This document shows, one piece after another, positions 25,506-34,140 of a stretch of DNA of 64,000 nucleotides. The stretch spans positions 62,001-126,000 of the forward strand of contig CAVQOG010000003.1 in the NCBI GenBank assembly GCA_963714375.1. The letters are read 5' to 3'. The notes beneath the pieces are model-generated. The model had not been told where the DNA came from. It made no database searches and saw nothing but the letters and a program-made list of their open reading frames with translations. The position numbers and the translations under genes are program-made. Source of the DNA: UBA5794 sp963714375. GTDB lineage: Bacteria; Actinomycetota; Acidimicrobiia; Spongiisociales; UBA5794. The first letter of the stretch is position 1. Every line of letters starts with the position of its first letter.

Positions 25506-26870
25506 TCAGCTGACGAGTGACTGTGCAAGGACGTTGTGTTGTTCGACCGCGCGTGGAACATCAAGCGTCGCAAGTTGACCGTCGCGGACGATCCGGCGTC
25601 CATGTACCCAGCTCTGATCGACCGATGTCGGTGCAGCAAACAACACTGCGGCCACAGGATCACCGAGTGCCCCCGCAAATTCGAGCTTCCCAAGATCAAC
25701 CGCAATCATGTCGGCGCACATCCCCACCGCAAGAGCGCCGATATCTCTTCGCCCTAGCAACCTGGCGCCACCGAGCGTTGCGAGCTCGAGGGCGGTACGC
25801 GCGGGCATGATCTCACCACCGGACTGATTCGGTGCCGCGTCAAGCCTCCCTACCAACATCGCCTGTCTTACCTCTGCCAAGAGATTCGATCCATCGTTGC
25901 TTGCCGAGCCATCAACCCCAATTCCGACCGGAACCCCAAGGGCCCGCATGCGTCGTACTGGGGCAATACCTGACGAAAGCCGCATATTCGAGGTCGGACA
26001 ATGAGCGACGCCAGTACCCGACGTCCCCATGCGCTCCATCTCTGCATCGTTGATGAACACTCCGTGAGCGAACCAGACATCTTCTCGAACCCAGCCCAGA
26101 TCCTCAGCGAGCTCAACCGGACGCTTCCCGAATGTCTCGATACAGAACGACTCCTCGTCAAGCGTCTCCGCCAAATGGGTATGCAACCGAACACCCCGAT
26201 CACGAGCGAGCTCAGCCGATACACGCATGAGATCTGGAGTCACAGAGAACGGCGAGCAGGGTGCCACAACGATCTGAAGCATCGAACCATGGGTCGGGTC
26301 GTTGTAGGCATCAATGAGTCGGAGGGTGTCGGTCAAGATGGCATGCTCATCCTCAACGACCGAGTCAGGTGGCAGTCCGCCGTCACTCTCCCCGAGACTC
26401 ATCGAACCTCTCGACGCGTGGAGTCTGAGCCCAACTTCGGTTGCCGCTTCGATCTCGTCGTCGAGCCTTGAGCCATTCGGGAAGATGTACTGGTGGTCAA
26501 AGGCGGTCGTACATCCGCTGAGGGCGAGTTCAGCAAGCGCTATCCGGGTTGCGCTTGCAGCATGGTCTGGCGTCATCTTCGCCCAGATCGGATACAGGGT
26601 CTTCAGCCAGTCGAAGAGGCCGACATCCTGTGCTCCAGGGACCACTCGTGTGAGCGTCTGGTAGAAGTGGTGATGAGTATTGACAAACCCCGGCAGAACG
26701 ACGTGGCCTGTGAGATCAACCACCTCATCGGCAGTCTCAGGCATCTCATCAAGCGTTCCGACCCGGTGGATGATTCCGTCAACCACATACAGCGCCCCCG
26801 CGGCGATCTCGCGGCGTCCGGCATCCATCGTGACGAGCACGGAGGCGTTCTTGATGAGGAGGCTTGGCAT
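25506..26870 (-). CDS. amidohydrolase, 8-oxoguanine deaminase-like (TrzN/AtzA group)
   Basis: A 454-residue metal-dependent deaminase of the amidohydrolase superfamily. Metal ligands are seen in PGFVNTHHHF, HTHLAETLDE, FAHGVF and VGIGVDGSASNDGSN (catalytic Asp). The last motif, and the CPTSNMRLSSG segment, match 8-oxoguanine deaminases and hydroxy-s-triazine hydrolases. The facing purine-nucleoside importer favours a purine base substrate, giving uric acid from 8-oxoguanine. Guanine deaminase or another aminohydrolase activity is possible. Confidence 0.86.
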   Translation of the reverse strand: MPSLLIKNASVLVTMDAGRREIAAGALYVVDGIIHRVGTLDEMPETADEVVDLTGHVVLPGFVNTHHHFYQTLTRVVPGAQDVGLFDWLKTLYPIWAKMTPDHAASATRIALAELALSGCTTAFDHQYIFPNGSRLDDEIEAATEVGLRLHASRGSMSLGESDGGLPPDSVVEDEHAILTDTLRLIDAYNDPTHGSMLQIVVAPCSPFSVTPDLMRVSAELARDRGVRLHTHLAETLDEESFCIETFGKRPVELAEDLGWVREDVWFAHGVFINDAEMERMGTSGTGVAHCPTSNMRLSSGIAPVRRMRALGVPVGIGVDGSASNDGSNLLAEVRQAMLVGRLDAAPNQSGGEIMPARTALELATLGGARLLGRRDIGALAVGMCADMIAVDLGKLEFAGALGDPVAAVLFAAPTSVDQSWVHGRRIVRDGQLATLDVPRAVEQHNVLAQSLVS

Positions 26871-26888
26871 GTCGTGAACATAGCTTTT

Positions 26889-26995
26889 TCAGAAGTCAAG
26901 AGTCCAGCTTGCTGGACTCCAAGCGACCCGACGCAGTCGGGTAGCCGAAATCAGACGCCGGATTACGGATTACGGTCATCGGTCATCGGTCATCG
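26889..26995. repeat. composite element: heptads, two hairpins, heptads
   Basis: It begins with TCAGAAG, then has a 9-bp hairpin GAGTCCAGC / GCTGGACTC (26900-26919) and a 7-bp hairpin ACCCGAC / GTCGGGT (26926-26942). It ends with GATTACG x2 and GTCATCG x3 (26961-26995) in strict 7-nt register. The right end forms the last codons of the minus-strand metalloprotease-like gene. Confidence 0.93.
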
Positions 26996-27495
26996 GAACC
27001 CGTGGCCGCCCCGACCAGGAAGCCTGTCTGGTCGAAACGGAGAACCCAGAGGCGGCCGTGGGCTGGCGTCGTCGGAGGGTCGAGATGGAACACGGCATGG
27101 TGTGCGAGTTCGTGGGCGAGCGTCATGGCGGTGGTTGAGCGGCCAAGACGGATGGCTCCGTCCACCGAAAGGACACCCCAGCCATTGGCCTCGTTCGATG
27201 CCACCTTCGATTCTCCGAGGAGCTCGATCCACGAAAACCGTGGCCGCTCACAGGCGCCCGTGTACGGCGAACGTCTGGCGTGGAACTTCAACGTCGGGAG
27301 TGGGATCCCGAAATCGGCGCATGCTGAAGACACGATCGTTCGAACACCATGCGCATCAATCCCGACACGATCGAGCGAGAGAAGGAAGTCTGAGTTCTTC
27401 GAGAACTGAGCAACACGAGCGGCGTGTCGTCGCTTGGGTCCTGGCTCGATCGAGGTCGTAGCAACAAGCTGACTGGCGGTGTCTGATTGGTACAT
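26983..27495 (-). CDS. small HExxH metalloprotease-like protein
   Basis: A 170-residue protein with a zincin motif HELAHH (TLAHELAHHAVFH) near residue 130 and a further conserved-looking DPPTTPAHGRLW segment 10 residues on, a spacing like SprT-type or small actinobacterial zincins. Start is uncertain: ATG 27495 is used, and ATG 27537 would add 14 residues. The last codons (SDDR) are encoded by a heptanucleotide array. Substrate unknown. Confidence 0.7.
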   Translation of the reverse strand: MYQSDTASQLVATTSIEPGPKRRHAARVAQFSKNSDFLLSLDRVGIDAHGVRTIVSSACADFGIPLPTLKFHARRSPYTGACERPRFSWIELLGESKVASNEANGWGVLSVDGAIRLGRSTTAMTLAHELAHHAVFHLDPPTTPAHGRLWVLRFDQTGFLVGAATGSDDR

Positions 27496-27541
27496 GACGT
27501 GACCGTATCGCACAACTGTGACAAAACTGTGTTGCATTGTT

Positions 27542-27974
27542 CTACGACGCTATCTGCGCAATACCGCGTTCAAGTGCCGCCCGAATTCCATCTGCGTCGA
27601 GACCGTGCGCAGCGCGCAACTCTGAAGGAGTGCCGTAGTGCGCAAGCTCAGGATCGGTACTGAGCTGCCAACGAGATAGGGCTCCACGACAACGATCTCG
27701 GAACCGACGACCGCTGCGCGGAGACCATCGGCGTCGATCGGTCGTGGGACGTTCGTGTAGAGCACGGTCGCGCCGGTCCCCTCAACGGCATCGAGGACGG
27801 AGTCGGCGATGGGGCCGACAGCCAATATCGTCATGCCGTTTCTGATCCGCGCTGAAGAATCGATATCGCTCCGGGTTGGGCGTCAACCGAGGTCGTGTTT
27901 TGGCCACCAGACAATCGGATGTAGTGCGATGTCGAGCTCGGTACCTCGTTGGTGATGAGCGACCGCAGACCGCG
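27542..27974 (-). pseudogene. decayed C-terminal fragment of a transketolase
   Basis: Three reading frames must be joined to follow the protein. The first gives SHYIRLSGG and QPGAISILQRGSETA, then the frame shifts near 27835. The second gives TILAVGPIADSVLDAV, VLYTNVPRP and VVVEPYLVGSS. After a second break near 27665 the third gives DPELAHYGTPSELRAAHGLD and stops at 27542. All match the transketolase C-terminal domain in order, with roughly 20 residues missing at the second break. The 5' part is absent, and the rarD gene starts where it should continue. The 94-codon open frame inside (27550-27834) is therefore not a gene of its own. Confidence 0.8.
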
Positions 27975-28016
27975 TGATCGTGTCAGACTCCGCAGGTCAG
28001 AGGAAGGGAAGAACCA

Positions 28017-28922
28017 ATGGAGGCACGGAGAGGCGTTTGGTTCGGCATTGGTTCATACGTGATCTGGGGGTTCTCCCCCGTGTATTGGAACCTCATCGAC
28101 GACGTTGATGCCACAACCCTTCTCATCCACCGGATCGTGTGGAGTGTTCCGCTTCTTGTCGCGATCGTCGCAATCCAACGAAGATTCGGGGAAATACGCG
28201 CTGCGTTCAGCTCGCTGCGAACGGTCGCCATCACAGCTGTCGCAGCAGTACTCCTCGCAACGAACTGGGGTGTGTTCCTGTGGGCCGTCACGCACGACCA
28301 CATCGTTGAGGGGTCGCTCGGGTACTTCATCAACCCACTCGTTTCCGTTGCATTGGGCGTCGTCGTCCTTGGTGAGCGCCTCAGACCGATTCAGTGGCTC
28401 GCGGTCGGAATCGCAGCAGTGGGTGTTGTGGGTATGGCGGTCATGGTCGGCTCACCGCCATGGATCGCGCTCACCCTCGCATTCTCCTTCGGTCTCTACG
28501 GGCTCATCAAGAAGCGCCCTGAGGTTCCAGCACCGTTGATTTCGCTTCAGGGTGAACTTGCGGTGATGGTGATCCCCGCGCTCGTGGTGCTCCTGTTCTT
28601 CCTCGAACCGGCCGGGCAGGCGTTTGGCGACAGTCCGGCAATCACCATTTTCCTGATTGCGTCGGCGCTCTTCACGATCACGCCGCTGTTGATGTTCGGT
28701 GCTTCGGCAAAACGAATACCGCTCAGCCTCCTCGGTTTACTGCAGTACATTGCACCGACGCTTCAGCTCATGCTTGGCATCTGGGTTTACAACGAGGACC
28801 TGTCACCAGGGCGTCTTGCGTGGTTCGGAGTGGTGTGGATCGCTCTTGGCGTGTACACCTACGACAGCATCACGACGGCGCGGCGCGGGCGGTCGCAAGT
28901 GGTCGTCAGCTATCCGTACTAG
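28017..28922 (+). CDS. rarD: EamA/RarD-family permease
   Basis: A 301-residue drug/metabolite transporter superfamily protein with ten predicted helices. The N-terminus GVWFGIGSYVIWGFSPVYW and the HRIVWSVPLL segment are typical of RarD. ATG 28017 has AGGAAGGG about 7 bases upstream. RarD proteins are linked to amino-acid or drug export without a firm substrate. The gene sits at the truncated edge of the transketolase remnant. Confidence 0.92.
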   Translation: MEARRGVWFGIGSYVIWGFSPVYWNLIDDVDATTLLIHRIVWSVPLLVAIVAIQRRFGEIRAAFSSLRTVAITAVAAVLLATNWGVFLWAVTHDHIVEGSLGYFINPLVSVALGVVVLGERLRPIQWLAVGIAAVGVVGMAVMVGSPPWIALTLAFSFGLYGLIKKRPEVPAPLISLQGELAVMVIPALVVLLFFLEPAGQAFGDSPAITIFLIASALFTITPLLMFGASAKRIPLSLLGLLQYIAPTLQLMLGIWVYNEDLSPGRLAWFGVVWIALGVYTYDSITTARRGRSQVVVSYPY

Positions 28923-28997
28923 TGGCCTAGGCGGCTGCGACGTCCTCGACGGCATCTTCAACAGTCTCAGCAGCCCGTCGGTAGGTCGTCAGCCGAT

Positions 28998-29222
28998 CTA
29001 GTGGCCAGACCTGCTGCCCTTACGAATGCCGGAAACGGTCGCTTCTTGAATCGTCGCTAGCTGCTCTTCGCCGACACGGCCCTCGAGCTTGGACGCGAGG
29101 TAGGACCGAATCTCCTCGTCGCTCATCGCCTCAAGGCGCTTCTTTGCCATGAACGATGCCACAGCTCCGGCGACAGCGCCGACGACGAGGATCAGCATCA
29201 CAATCTTGAACAGCTTCTTCAT
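28998..29222 (-). CDS. small single-pass membrane protein
   Basis: A 74-residue protein: MKKLFK start, one membrane helix (about 7-26) and a charged helical tail. ATG 29222 has GGAGA upstream. It lies 44 bp after the HisA homologue and may be co-transcribed. No family recognised. Confidence 0.7.
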   Translation of the reverse strand: MKKLFKIVMLILVVGAVAGAVASFMAKKRLEAMSDEEIRSYLASKLEGRVGEEQLATIQEATVSGIRKGSRSGH

Positions 29223-29266
29223 GGTTTCTCCGATAGTTGTGCGGTTGGCGACGGTGCCGCCGGTCG

Positions 29267-30136
29267 TCAGCTCGCCGACAGCCAGCTAATGAACTCTGAA
29301 AGTGTACGGAGGCTGCCGGGGTCGTCGGCAGTCTCGGAGAATCGCACCGCCGCGGCGTCAAGATCTGCGCGTGACCAAGGGCCGAAAGATGCACCCTCCT
29401 CACCTTTCGCAAGAAATGCGACGAGCTCCTCAACGGTGAAGCGACCGGCGGTTACCTCGCGTCCCACAACGAGACCGGCAAGCTTCTTTCCGTTCGCTCC
29501 GATCGCCATCAACCGCGCGACATCGTCGAGATCCCGCACTCCTCCGGCTGCAATCACGGGTTCGTCCACAAGCCGCACAGCCATCTCGAGTACATCGAAG
29601 TACGGCGGTTCCTGGAGCGCGTCGCGACCAACCTCAGTAATCATGAATCCGGCAGCGCCTCCGCTCGACATGTTGATGAGGGCTTCCTCAAGGTACTCAC
29701 CCGTTTCCTCGGTCCATCCGCGAATGACGATCTCGGTGTCCGGCTTCACGTCGAGCGACACCACGATTCGATGTGGGTACTTCCGATTCAGTTCCCAGAA
29801 CGCCACCTGATCAATCATCGCGAGAGTTCCGATCACGGCCCGCCATGCACCCATGCCGAGAATGCGCTGAACTTCACGCTCGGATCTGATACCCCCACCA
29901 ACCTGCACCGGCACGTCCACGGCTTTGATGATGTCCGCTATCAAGTCCCGATTCTTGTAGTCACCGTGGGCCGCGGCGTTGAGATCCGCGATGTGGAGCC
30001 GGTCCGCTCCCTTGGACACCCAGCCCTTGGCACGATTGACCGGATCATCGTCGAGAGGGATGACCTCGGCTACATCACCATGTGGCAGCCGAACAGCCAT
30101 GCCGTCGAGAATGTTGACCCGTGCGTAGAGATCCAT
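29267..30136 (-). CDS. HisA/HisF-superfamily isomerase, orphan
   Basis: A 289-residue (beta/alpha)8 barrel like HisA/PriA (ProFAR isomerase). The first catalytic acid is D11 in NILDGMAVRL, and the second is in SLDVKPD near residue 128. Both phosphate-binding signatures are present (VQVGGGIRSE and IAAGGVRD). It is about 40 residues longer than usual HisA because of a C-terminal extension after residue 245. No other his genes are near. It may be the pathway HisA, a PriA-type enzyme also serving tryptophan synthesis, or a paralogue. Confidence 0.83.
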   Translation of the reverse strand: MDLYARVNILDGMAVRLPHGDVAEVIPLDDDPVNRAKGWVSKGADRLHIADLNAAAHGDYKNRDLIADIIKAVDVPVQVGGGIRSEREVQRILGMGAWRAVIGTLAMIDQVAFWELNRKYPHRIVVSLDVKPDTEIVIRGWTEETGEYLEEALINMSSGGAAGFMITEVGRDALQEPPYFDVLEMAVRLVDEPVIAAGGVRDLDDVARLMAIGANGKKLAGLVVGREVTAGRFTVEELVAFLAKGEEGASFGPWSRADLDAAAVRFSETADDPGSLRTLSEFISWLSAS

Positions 30137-30181
30137 GTGGTGATCTTACCGCTTACAGCTCACAGGTTTTCGAGGCAGACG

Positions 30182-30240
30182 CCGGACGTCAGACGTCGGA
30201 CAAGCAGAAGGCTGTGAGCTGAAGGCAGAAAGCTGTAAGC
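30182..30240. repeat. mixed heptanucleotide array
   Basis: Eight units in nearly unbroken 7-nt register changing from TCAGACG/TCGGACA to AGCTGAA/AGCTGTA types within one array, showing that these unit types are related. Located between the HisA homologue and infA. A GCCGCTTGCGGC hairpin follows. Confidence 0.9.
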
Positions 30241-30260
30241 AGCCGCTTGCGGCTCGGCCG

Positions 30261-30485
30261 CTAGCGGTATCTCCACACGATGCGACCCATCGATGGATCG
30301 TAGGCCGAAACATCGACTTCGACCGAGTCGCCGGGAATGATGCGAATCATCCGACCCTTACGCATCTTCCCCGATGCGCGGGCAGTGACTTCATGGCCTG
30401 TTTCGAGCTGAACGCGGAAAGTCGCGTTGGGAAGCGTCTCCACCACGACGCCTTTCGCCCTGAAGTAATCGTCCTTGCCTGCGAT
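30261..30485 (-). CDS. infA: translation initiation factor IF-1
   Basis: An S1-like OB-fold protein of about 74 residues with all IF-1 marks: KGVVVETLPNATFRVQLE, GHEVTARASGKMRK, IRIIPGDSVEV and the end GRIVWRYR. It binds the ribosomal A site during initiation. No ATG, GTG or TTG sits where IF-1 should begin. The best-placed codon is ATC at 30485, giving (M)AGKDDYFRAKG, with GGAG six bases upstream. A GTG 11 codons earlier (30518) and an ATG 24 codons earlier (30557) are in frame but lack a ribosome site and would add a non-homologous extension. It is separate from ribosomal-protein operons and may be a second copy. Confidence 0.82.
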   Translation of the reverse strand: MAGKDDYFRAKGVVVETLPNATFRVQLETGHEVTARASGKMRKGRMIRIIPGDSVEVDVSAYDPSMGRIVWRYR

Positions 30486-30672
30486 GAGGTTCTCCAATCG
30501 TTCGGTCAGCTCACACACGATGACTGCGCGTGAACACCTGACCGTGTCCGCACGCAAGAGTACCGCTCCGAAACAGCTTCTGGCACCCTCCCATTCCGGA
30601 TTTCCACGTGGTTGTCACCGGTCCCTCGACAGCGACGGACCACCGGTAGCGTGAAGAGCGACGAGCAACACC

Positions 30673-31656
30673 ATGAATCTGCACCCACTCAACCCCCGAG
30701 AACGTATCACGGAATCGACTGTGGGCTTGTTCGCGCACACCGACTACCCACTTGCTCACTCACTCGATCATCGAGGCGATCCGGGCCTATTCGGGCCGGA
30801 CTCCTCGACGTGGAGGGTCATCGGGGACGTGGCCGCGATGGTTGGGGGCATCCGTGCACTCCTCATCCAATCTGCCCATCCCGAGGTCGTGGCCGGAGTT
30901 GCCGATCACTCCGACTACCGACAAGATCCCCTCGGTCGGCTTTCGCGAACCACGGCCTATGTGACCGCGACGGCCTACGGAGCAATGCCGGAAGTCGAGG
31001 ATGCACTGGCAGTTGTCCGTCTGGCCCATCGCCCCGTCGAGGGCGTTTCCGAGCGTGGTACCCCGTATTCGGCTGGCGACACAGACCACGCGTCGTGGGT
31101 CCACAACGTTCTTGTGGACTCGTTCCTTACGGCGTACCAGGTGTTCTCTCGATCACCCATCAACGATGTCGCAGCAGACGGTTTCGTGTCTGAACAGACC
31201 CGACTCGGTCACAGACTCAGGGCAATGGACACACCGACAACGAGGATCGCCCTCTCATCGTGGATCGTCGAACACGACGATATAGGACCATCAGATGCGA
31301 TGTATGACACCGTCTCGTTCCTTTCGAATCCTCCGCTACCGAAGGCGGCGATCGTTGGGTACCGCAGACTGTTTGCGGCAGCCGTTGCCACTATCCCAAT
31401 CCCCATCGCCACAATCCTTGGGGTATCGGCAGGCCGGGCAGCCATCCCACTCGGTCGGAGAGCGACATCGATACTTCGCTGGTCGCTTGGTGCGTCGCCG
31501 TCCTGGCTTCTCGCCCTGGATCGGACGAACGCTCTAGCGCCAGCGGACGTGACCTTCAGACGTCCACCACCGATCGAAGGTGGAGAGGCCGTCTTCAACC
31601 GTTGGAAACGTGGGACCGCTAGTTCGTCGTTGCCCGAAGAGCTTCCCGGAGCTTGA
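30673..31656 (+). CDS. MpaB-type oxygenase (DUF2236 family)
   Basis: A 327-residue protein of the DUF2236 / rubber oxygenase (Lcp)-related family. Histidines likely to hold heme lie in LLIQSAHPEVVAGV, and the HASWVHNVLVDSFLTAY segment is the second family mark. Members are proposed heme b oxygenases; the substrate here is unknown. The 3' end overlaps the convergent ABC permease gene by 38 bp. Confidence 0.85.
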   Translation: MNLHPLNPRERITESTVGLFAHTDYPLAHSLDHRGDPGLFGPDSSTWRVIGDVAAMVGGIRALLIQSAHPEVVAGVADHSDYRQDPLGRLSRTTAYVTATAYGAMPEVEDALAVVRLAHRPVEGVSERGTPYSAGDTDHASWVHNVLVDSFLTAYQVFSRSPINDVAADGFVSEQTRLGHRLRAMDTPTTRIALSSWIVEHDDIGPSDAMYDTVSFLSNPPLPKAAIVGYRRLFAAAVATIPIPIATILGVSAGRAAIPLGRRATSILRWSLGASPSWLLALDRTNALAPADVTFRRPPPIEGGEAVFNRWKRGTASSSLPEELPGA

Positions 31657-32812
31657 CCCTGCCGCCTGTTTGCAGGGCAGCACCGCGATAGATGCGCGCC
31701 GCCACACGAACCACGAGCCACAAGAAGGCAAGGATGAGGGCAATCGAGAGTGCAACCTCCCACCACGCAGCATCGCCCTGGGCAATACGCACTGGCATAA
31801 CGATCGGCGCCCACAGAGGAACGAAGGACGCAACCCGCATCCATACGTTGACTTCACCCACGGAAAGAGACACGACGAGGTAACCCGGCATGAGCAACAT
31901 GGCGGGCACAAAAGCGACACTTTGCAGATCTTCGAGCCTCGAAACTGTCGCACCCGTCGCCGCATAGATGAAGCTGAACATGAGGTATCCGAGCACAAAC
32001 CAAAACACAAGCGACAAGATCCCAGGAATCCCTATAACCGAAAGGTCGATGCCGTCAAGCGCATCCGACCCGATATACAAAAGGGCTCCAATAGCGGCGG
32101 CAACGACCGCTCCTACCTGCAAGAGGCCGAGCGTTCCGATTCCCAGGACCTTGCCAACAAGAAGTGATGTCGAATCAATTCTCGAAAGCACAACCTCTAC
32201 CACACGGTTCTGCTTCTCCTCAACAATTCCGTACGCCACGAACTGTCCGAACACCATGATCGTGACAAAGAGCAAGATCGAACCCAAGAAGGCGACAACC
32301 GCCCGGATCTCGTTTGCGTCATTCGAATCGTCAGTCTCCAAGTAGCTGAGCGTGACCGGCTGAACAATCGCGGAGATCTCGCTCTCTGAGAGCCCGAGTT
32401 CCTGCCCCACGACACGTCTTCCAGCGGCATTGACAGCCGTTGAAAGGATGACGGTTTCGTCAGTGGCAGCACCAGAGGGCGTGACAACCGTTGAGCTGTC
32501 CACGAGCAACACATCGATATCGCCGTCTTCGAGAGCGGTGTCCGCTTCTTGTGTCGACGGATACGTCGTGATCGTGACCTGCTGCTCGACAGCTCCAGCG
32601 ACCGTCTCGATATCCCCTTGAAGGCCCGGAAGGACATCTCCAGCCAAACCGATGTGTATCGGCTGCGATGACGGATTGATGAACGACAAGGCGATGATTC
32701 CTCCACCGACGAGGAGTGCCATTGCCACCAGCATGACGCGAAAGACCCTGGACCGTGATCGTTCGACAATCTCGCGTTTGGCAACAAGCGCAATCTGATC
32801 GGTTCGTCTCAT
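31619..32812 (-). CDS. ABC exporter permease (NatB-like)
   Basis: A 397-residue ABC-2 family membrane protein: one N-terminal helix (about 25-45), a large extracytoplasmic domain of about 150 residues, then five to six helices. This is the plan of NatB and YhaP-type exporters. It overlaps the ATPase gene upstream by 4 nt (ATGA). Substrate could be Na+ or another toxicant; unproven. Confidence 0.87.
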   Translation of the reverse strand: MRRTDQIALVAKREIVERSRSRVFRVMLVAMALLVGGGIIALSFINPSSQPIHIGLAGDVLPGLQGDIETVAGAVEQQVTITTYPSTQEADTALEDGDIDVLLVDSSTVVTPSGAATDETVILSTAVNAAGRRVVGQELGLSESEISAIVQPVTLSYLETDDSNDANEIRAVVAFLGSILLFVTIMVFGQFVAYGIVEEKQNRVVEVVLSRIDSTSLLVGKVLGIGTLGLLQVGAVVAAAIGALLYIGSDALDGIDLSVIGIPGILSLVFWFVLGYLMFSFIYAATGATVSRLEDLQSVAFVPAMLLMPGYLVVSLSVGEVNVWMRVASFVPLWAPIVMPVRIAQGDAAWWEVALSIALILAFLWLVVRVAARIYRGAALQTGGRVKLREALRATTN

Positions 32813-33690
32813 CTGGACACCGCGTCCCGGAACAGGTCCTGCAAGCCGGGGGCCCTATACGAAAACCGCGTAATGTTGCCTTCCGTTCTCGCGGCCGAGA
32901 GCAGCTGGTCGACCGAGACCGAAGCATCGACTATGTCATAGCTGTCACCGCCACTGGTTACCGTGGAAACACCCTCGATCGACGGGGTCCATGGTGTCCC
33001 GTCGATGCGGATTTCGAGCCTGCGATACGACGCCTGCTCACGGAGATCATCGAGCGATCCTGACGCGACGACTGTCCCACCATCAATAATCGCAACGTCT
33101 TGGCAGACATCTTCGACGAGGTCGAGTTGGTGGCTCGAAAACAGGATGGAGGCACCCCGATCGGCAAAGTCGTGGAGCACTTTTGACAGAGATGCGACGC
33201 CGATGGGATCAAGCCCTGCGAACGGCTCATCGAGAACCAGCACATCTGGATCGTGCAGAATCGCGGTGGCCAGCTGGACACGCTGCTGGTTCCCGTGTGA
33301 GAGTTCTTGGAGCTTTGCGTCGCGGCGCTCAGCAAGACCGAGTTCGTCGAGCCAGTGGTCTGCGGCTTCTGATGCATCATTCTTGTCCATGCCGGAGAGC
33401 TTTCCGAAATAGACGAGCTGCTCGTGCACCTTCATGCGGAGGTAGAGACCGCGCTCCTCCGGCATGTAGCCGAACCGCAACCGTGCCGAGTCAGTAAGCG
33501 GGGCGCCATCGATGGTGATCGATCCTGAATCTGGTTCTACAAGTCCGAAGACGCACCGCATTGTGGTGGTTTTTCCCGCACCATTGCGGCCCAGGAAACC
33601 GAGAATACGTCCAGGCTGTACATCAAACGATGCGTTTCTCAGCGCGACAACGTCGCCGTAGCGCTTCGAAATATGGGAAACCGACAACAT
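32809..33690 (-). CDS. ABC exporter ATPase (NatA-like)
   Basis: A 293-residue ABC ATPase: Walker A GRNGAGKTTT, signature LSHGNQQRVQLA (SHGNQ in place of SGGxQ, common in the NatA/YhaQ group), Walker B VLVLDEPFAGLDP and H-loop SSHQLD. A C-terminal domain of about 80 residues follows, as in NatA/YhaQ proteins. First gene of the two-gene exporter operon. Confidence 0.92.
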   Translation of the reverse strand: MLSVSHISKRYGDVVALRNASFDVQPGRILGFLGRNGAGKTTTMRCVFGLVEPDSGSITIDGAPLTDSARLRFGYMPEERGLYLRMKVHEQLVYFGKLSGMDKNDASEAADHWLDELGLAERRDAKLQELSHGNQQRVQLATAILHDPDVLVLDEPFAGLDPIGVASLSKVLHDFADRGASILFSSHQLDLVEDVCQDVAIIDGGTVVASGSLDDLREQASYRRLEIRIDGTPWTPSIEGVSTVTSGGDSYDIVDASVSVDQLLSAARTEGNITRFSYRAPGLQDLFRDAVSR

Positions 33691-34140
33691 GGATCGGTGA
33701 GTCTAAGCACTCCGACGGATAGGCAATTTTCGACGCATAGCTCCACTCGGCTCAGGACCTTGGTCATGGAACAATGAGTCGACCGGCCCACGACAATGCC
33801 TATAGCCATGCGGCAATGCGGTCGATACTGGCAAGTAGGTGGGAGGCCGGCGAGGCAAATTGTTCTCAGAACAAGGTGATCCAACCAACCAAGCCAGTCA
33901 CCCACCCCTTCCATTCGGAGCCCCTGCCCGCCCGGGGGCTTCGACGCGAGAAGCTCGCTTCGCTCGCGGCTTTCCGCTTACGGCTTTCAGCTGGCCGTCA
34001 GAAATCAGACGTCAGAGAATCCCCGGCTTCGAGCAGGTTCGAAGCCAGGCGACCGACCAACGATCAAAGAACGCTGCGGCCGGGAAAGCGGAAAAGCCCG
34101 GTTTCGGAGCTGAAAGCTGAAAGCTGTGAGCTGAAAGCTC
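33691..34140. other. 450-bp non-coding stretch with repeats
   Basis: No convincing gene on either strand. The left 250 bp should hold the promoter of the exporter operon; I see no clear boxes. The right 150 bp is a repeat element (33998-34135). Confidence 0.6.
33998..34135. repeat. two heptad arrays with a hairpin between
   Basis: TCAGAAA, TCAGACG, TCAGAGA at 33998-34018, then an 8-bp stem GGCTTCGA / TCGAAGCC (34025-34046), a spacer of about 60 bp and four AGCTGAA-type units (34108-34135). The last array ends 5 bp before the stop codon of the small minus-strand gene at 34141. Confidence 0.9.

Noticed and set aside
27550..27834. A 94-codon stand-alone gene
   Set aside because: It is the middle segment of a frameshifted transketolase remnant; homologous sequence continues in other frames on both sides.
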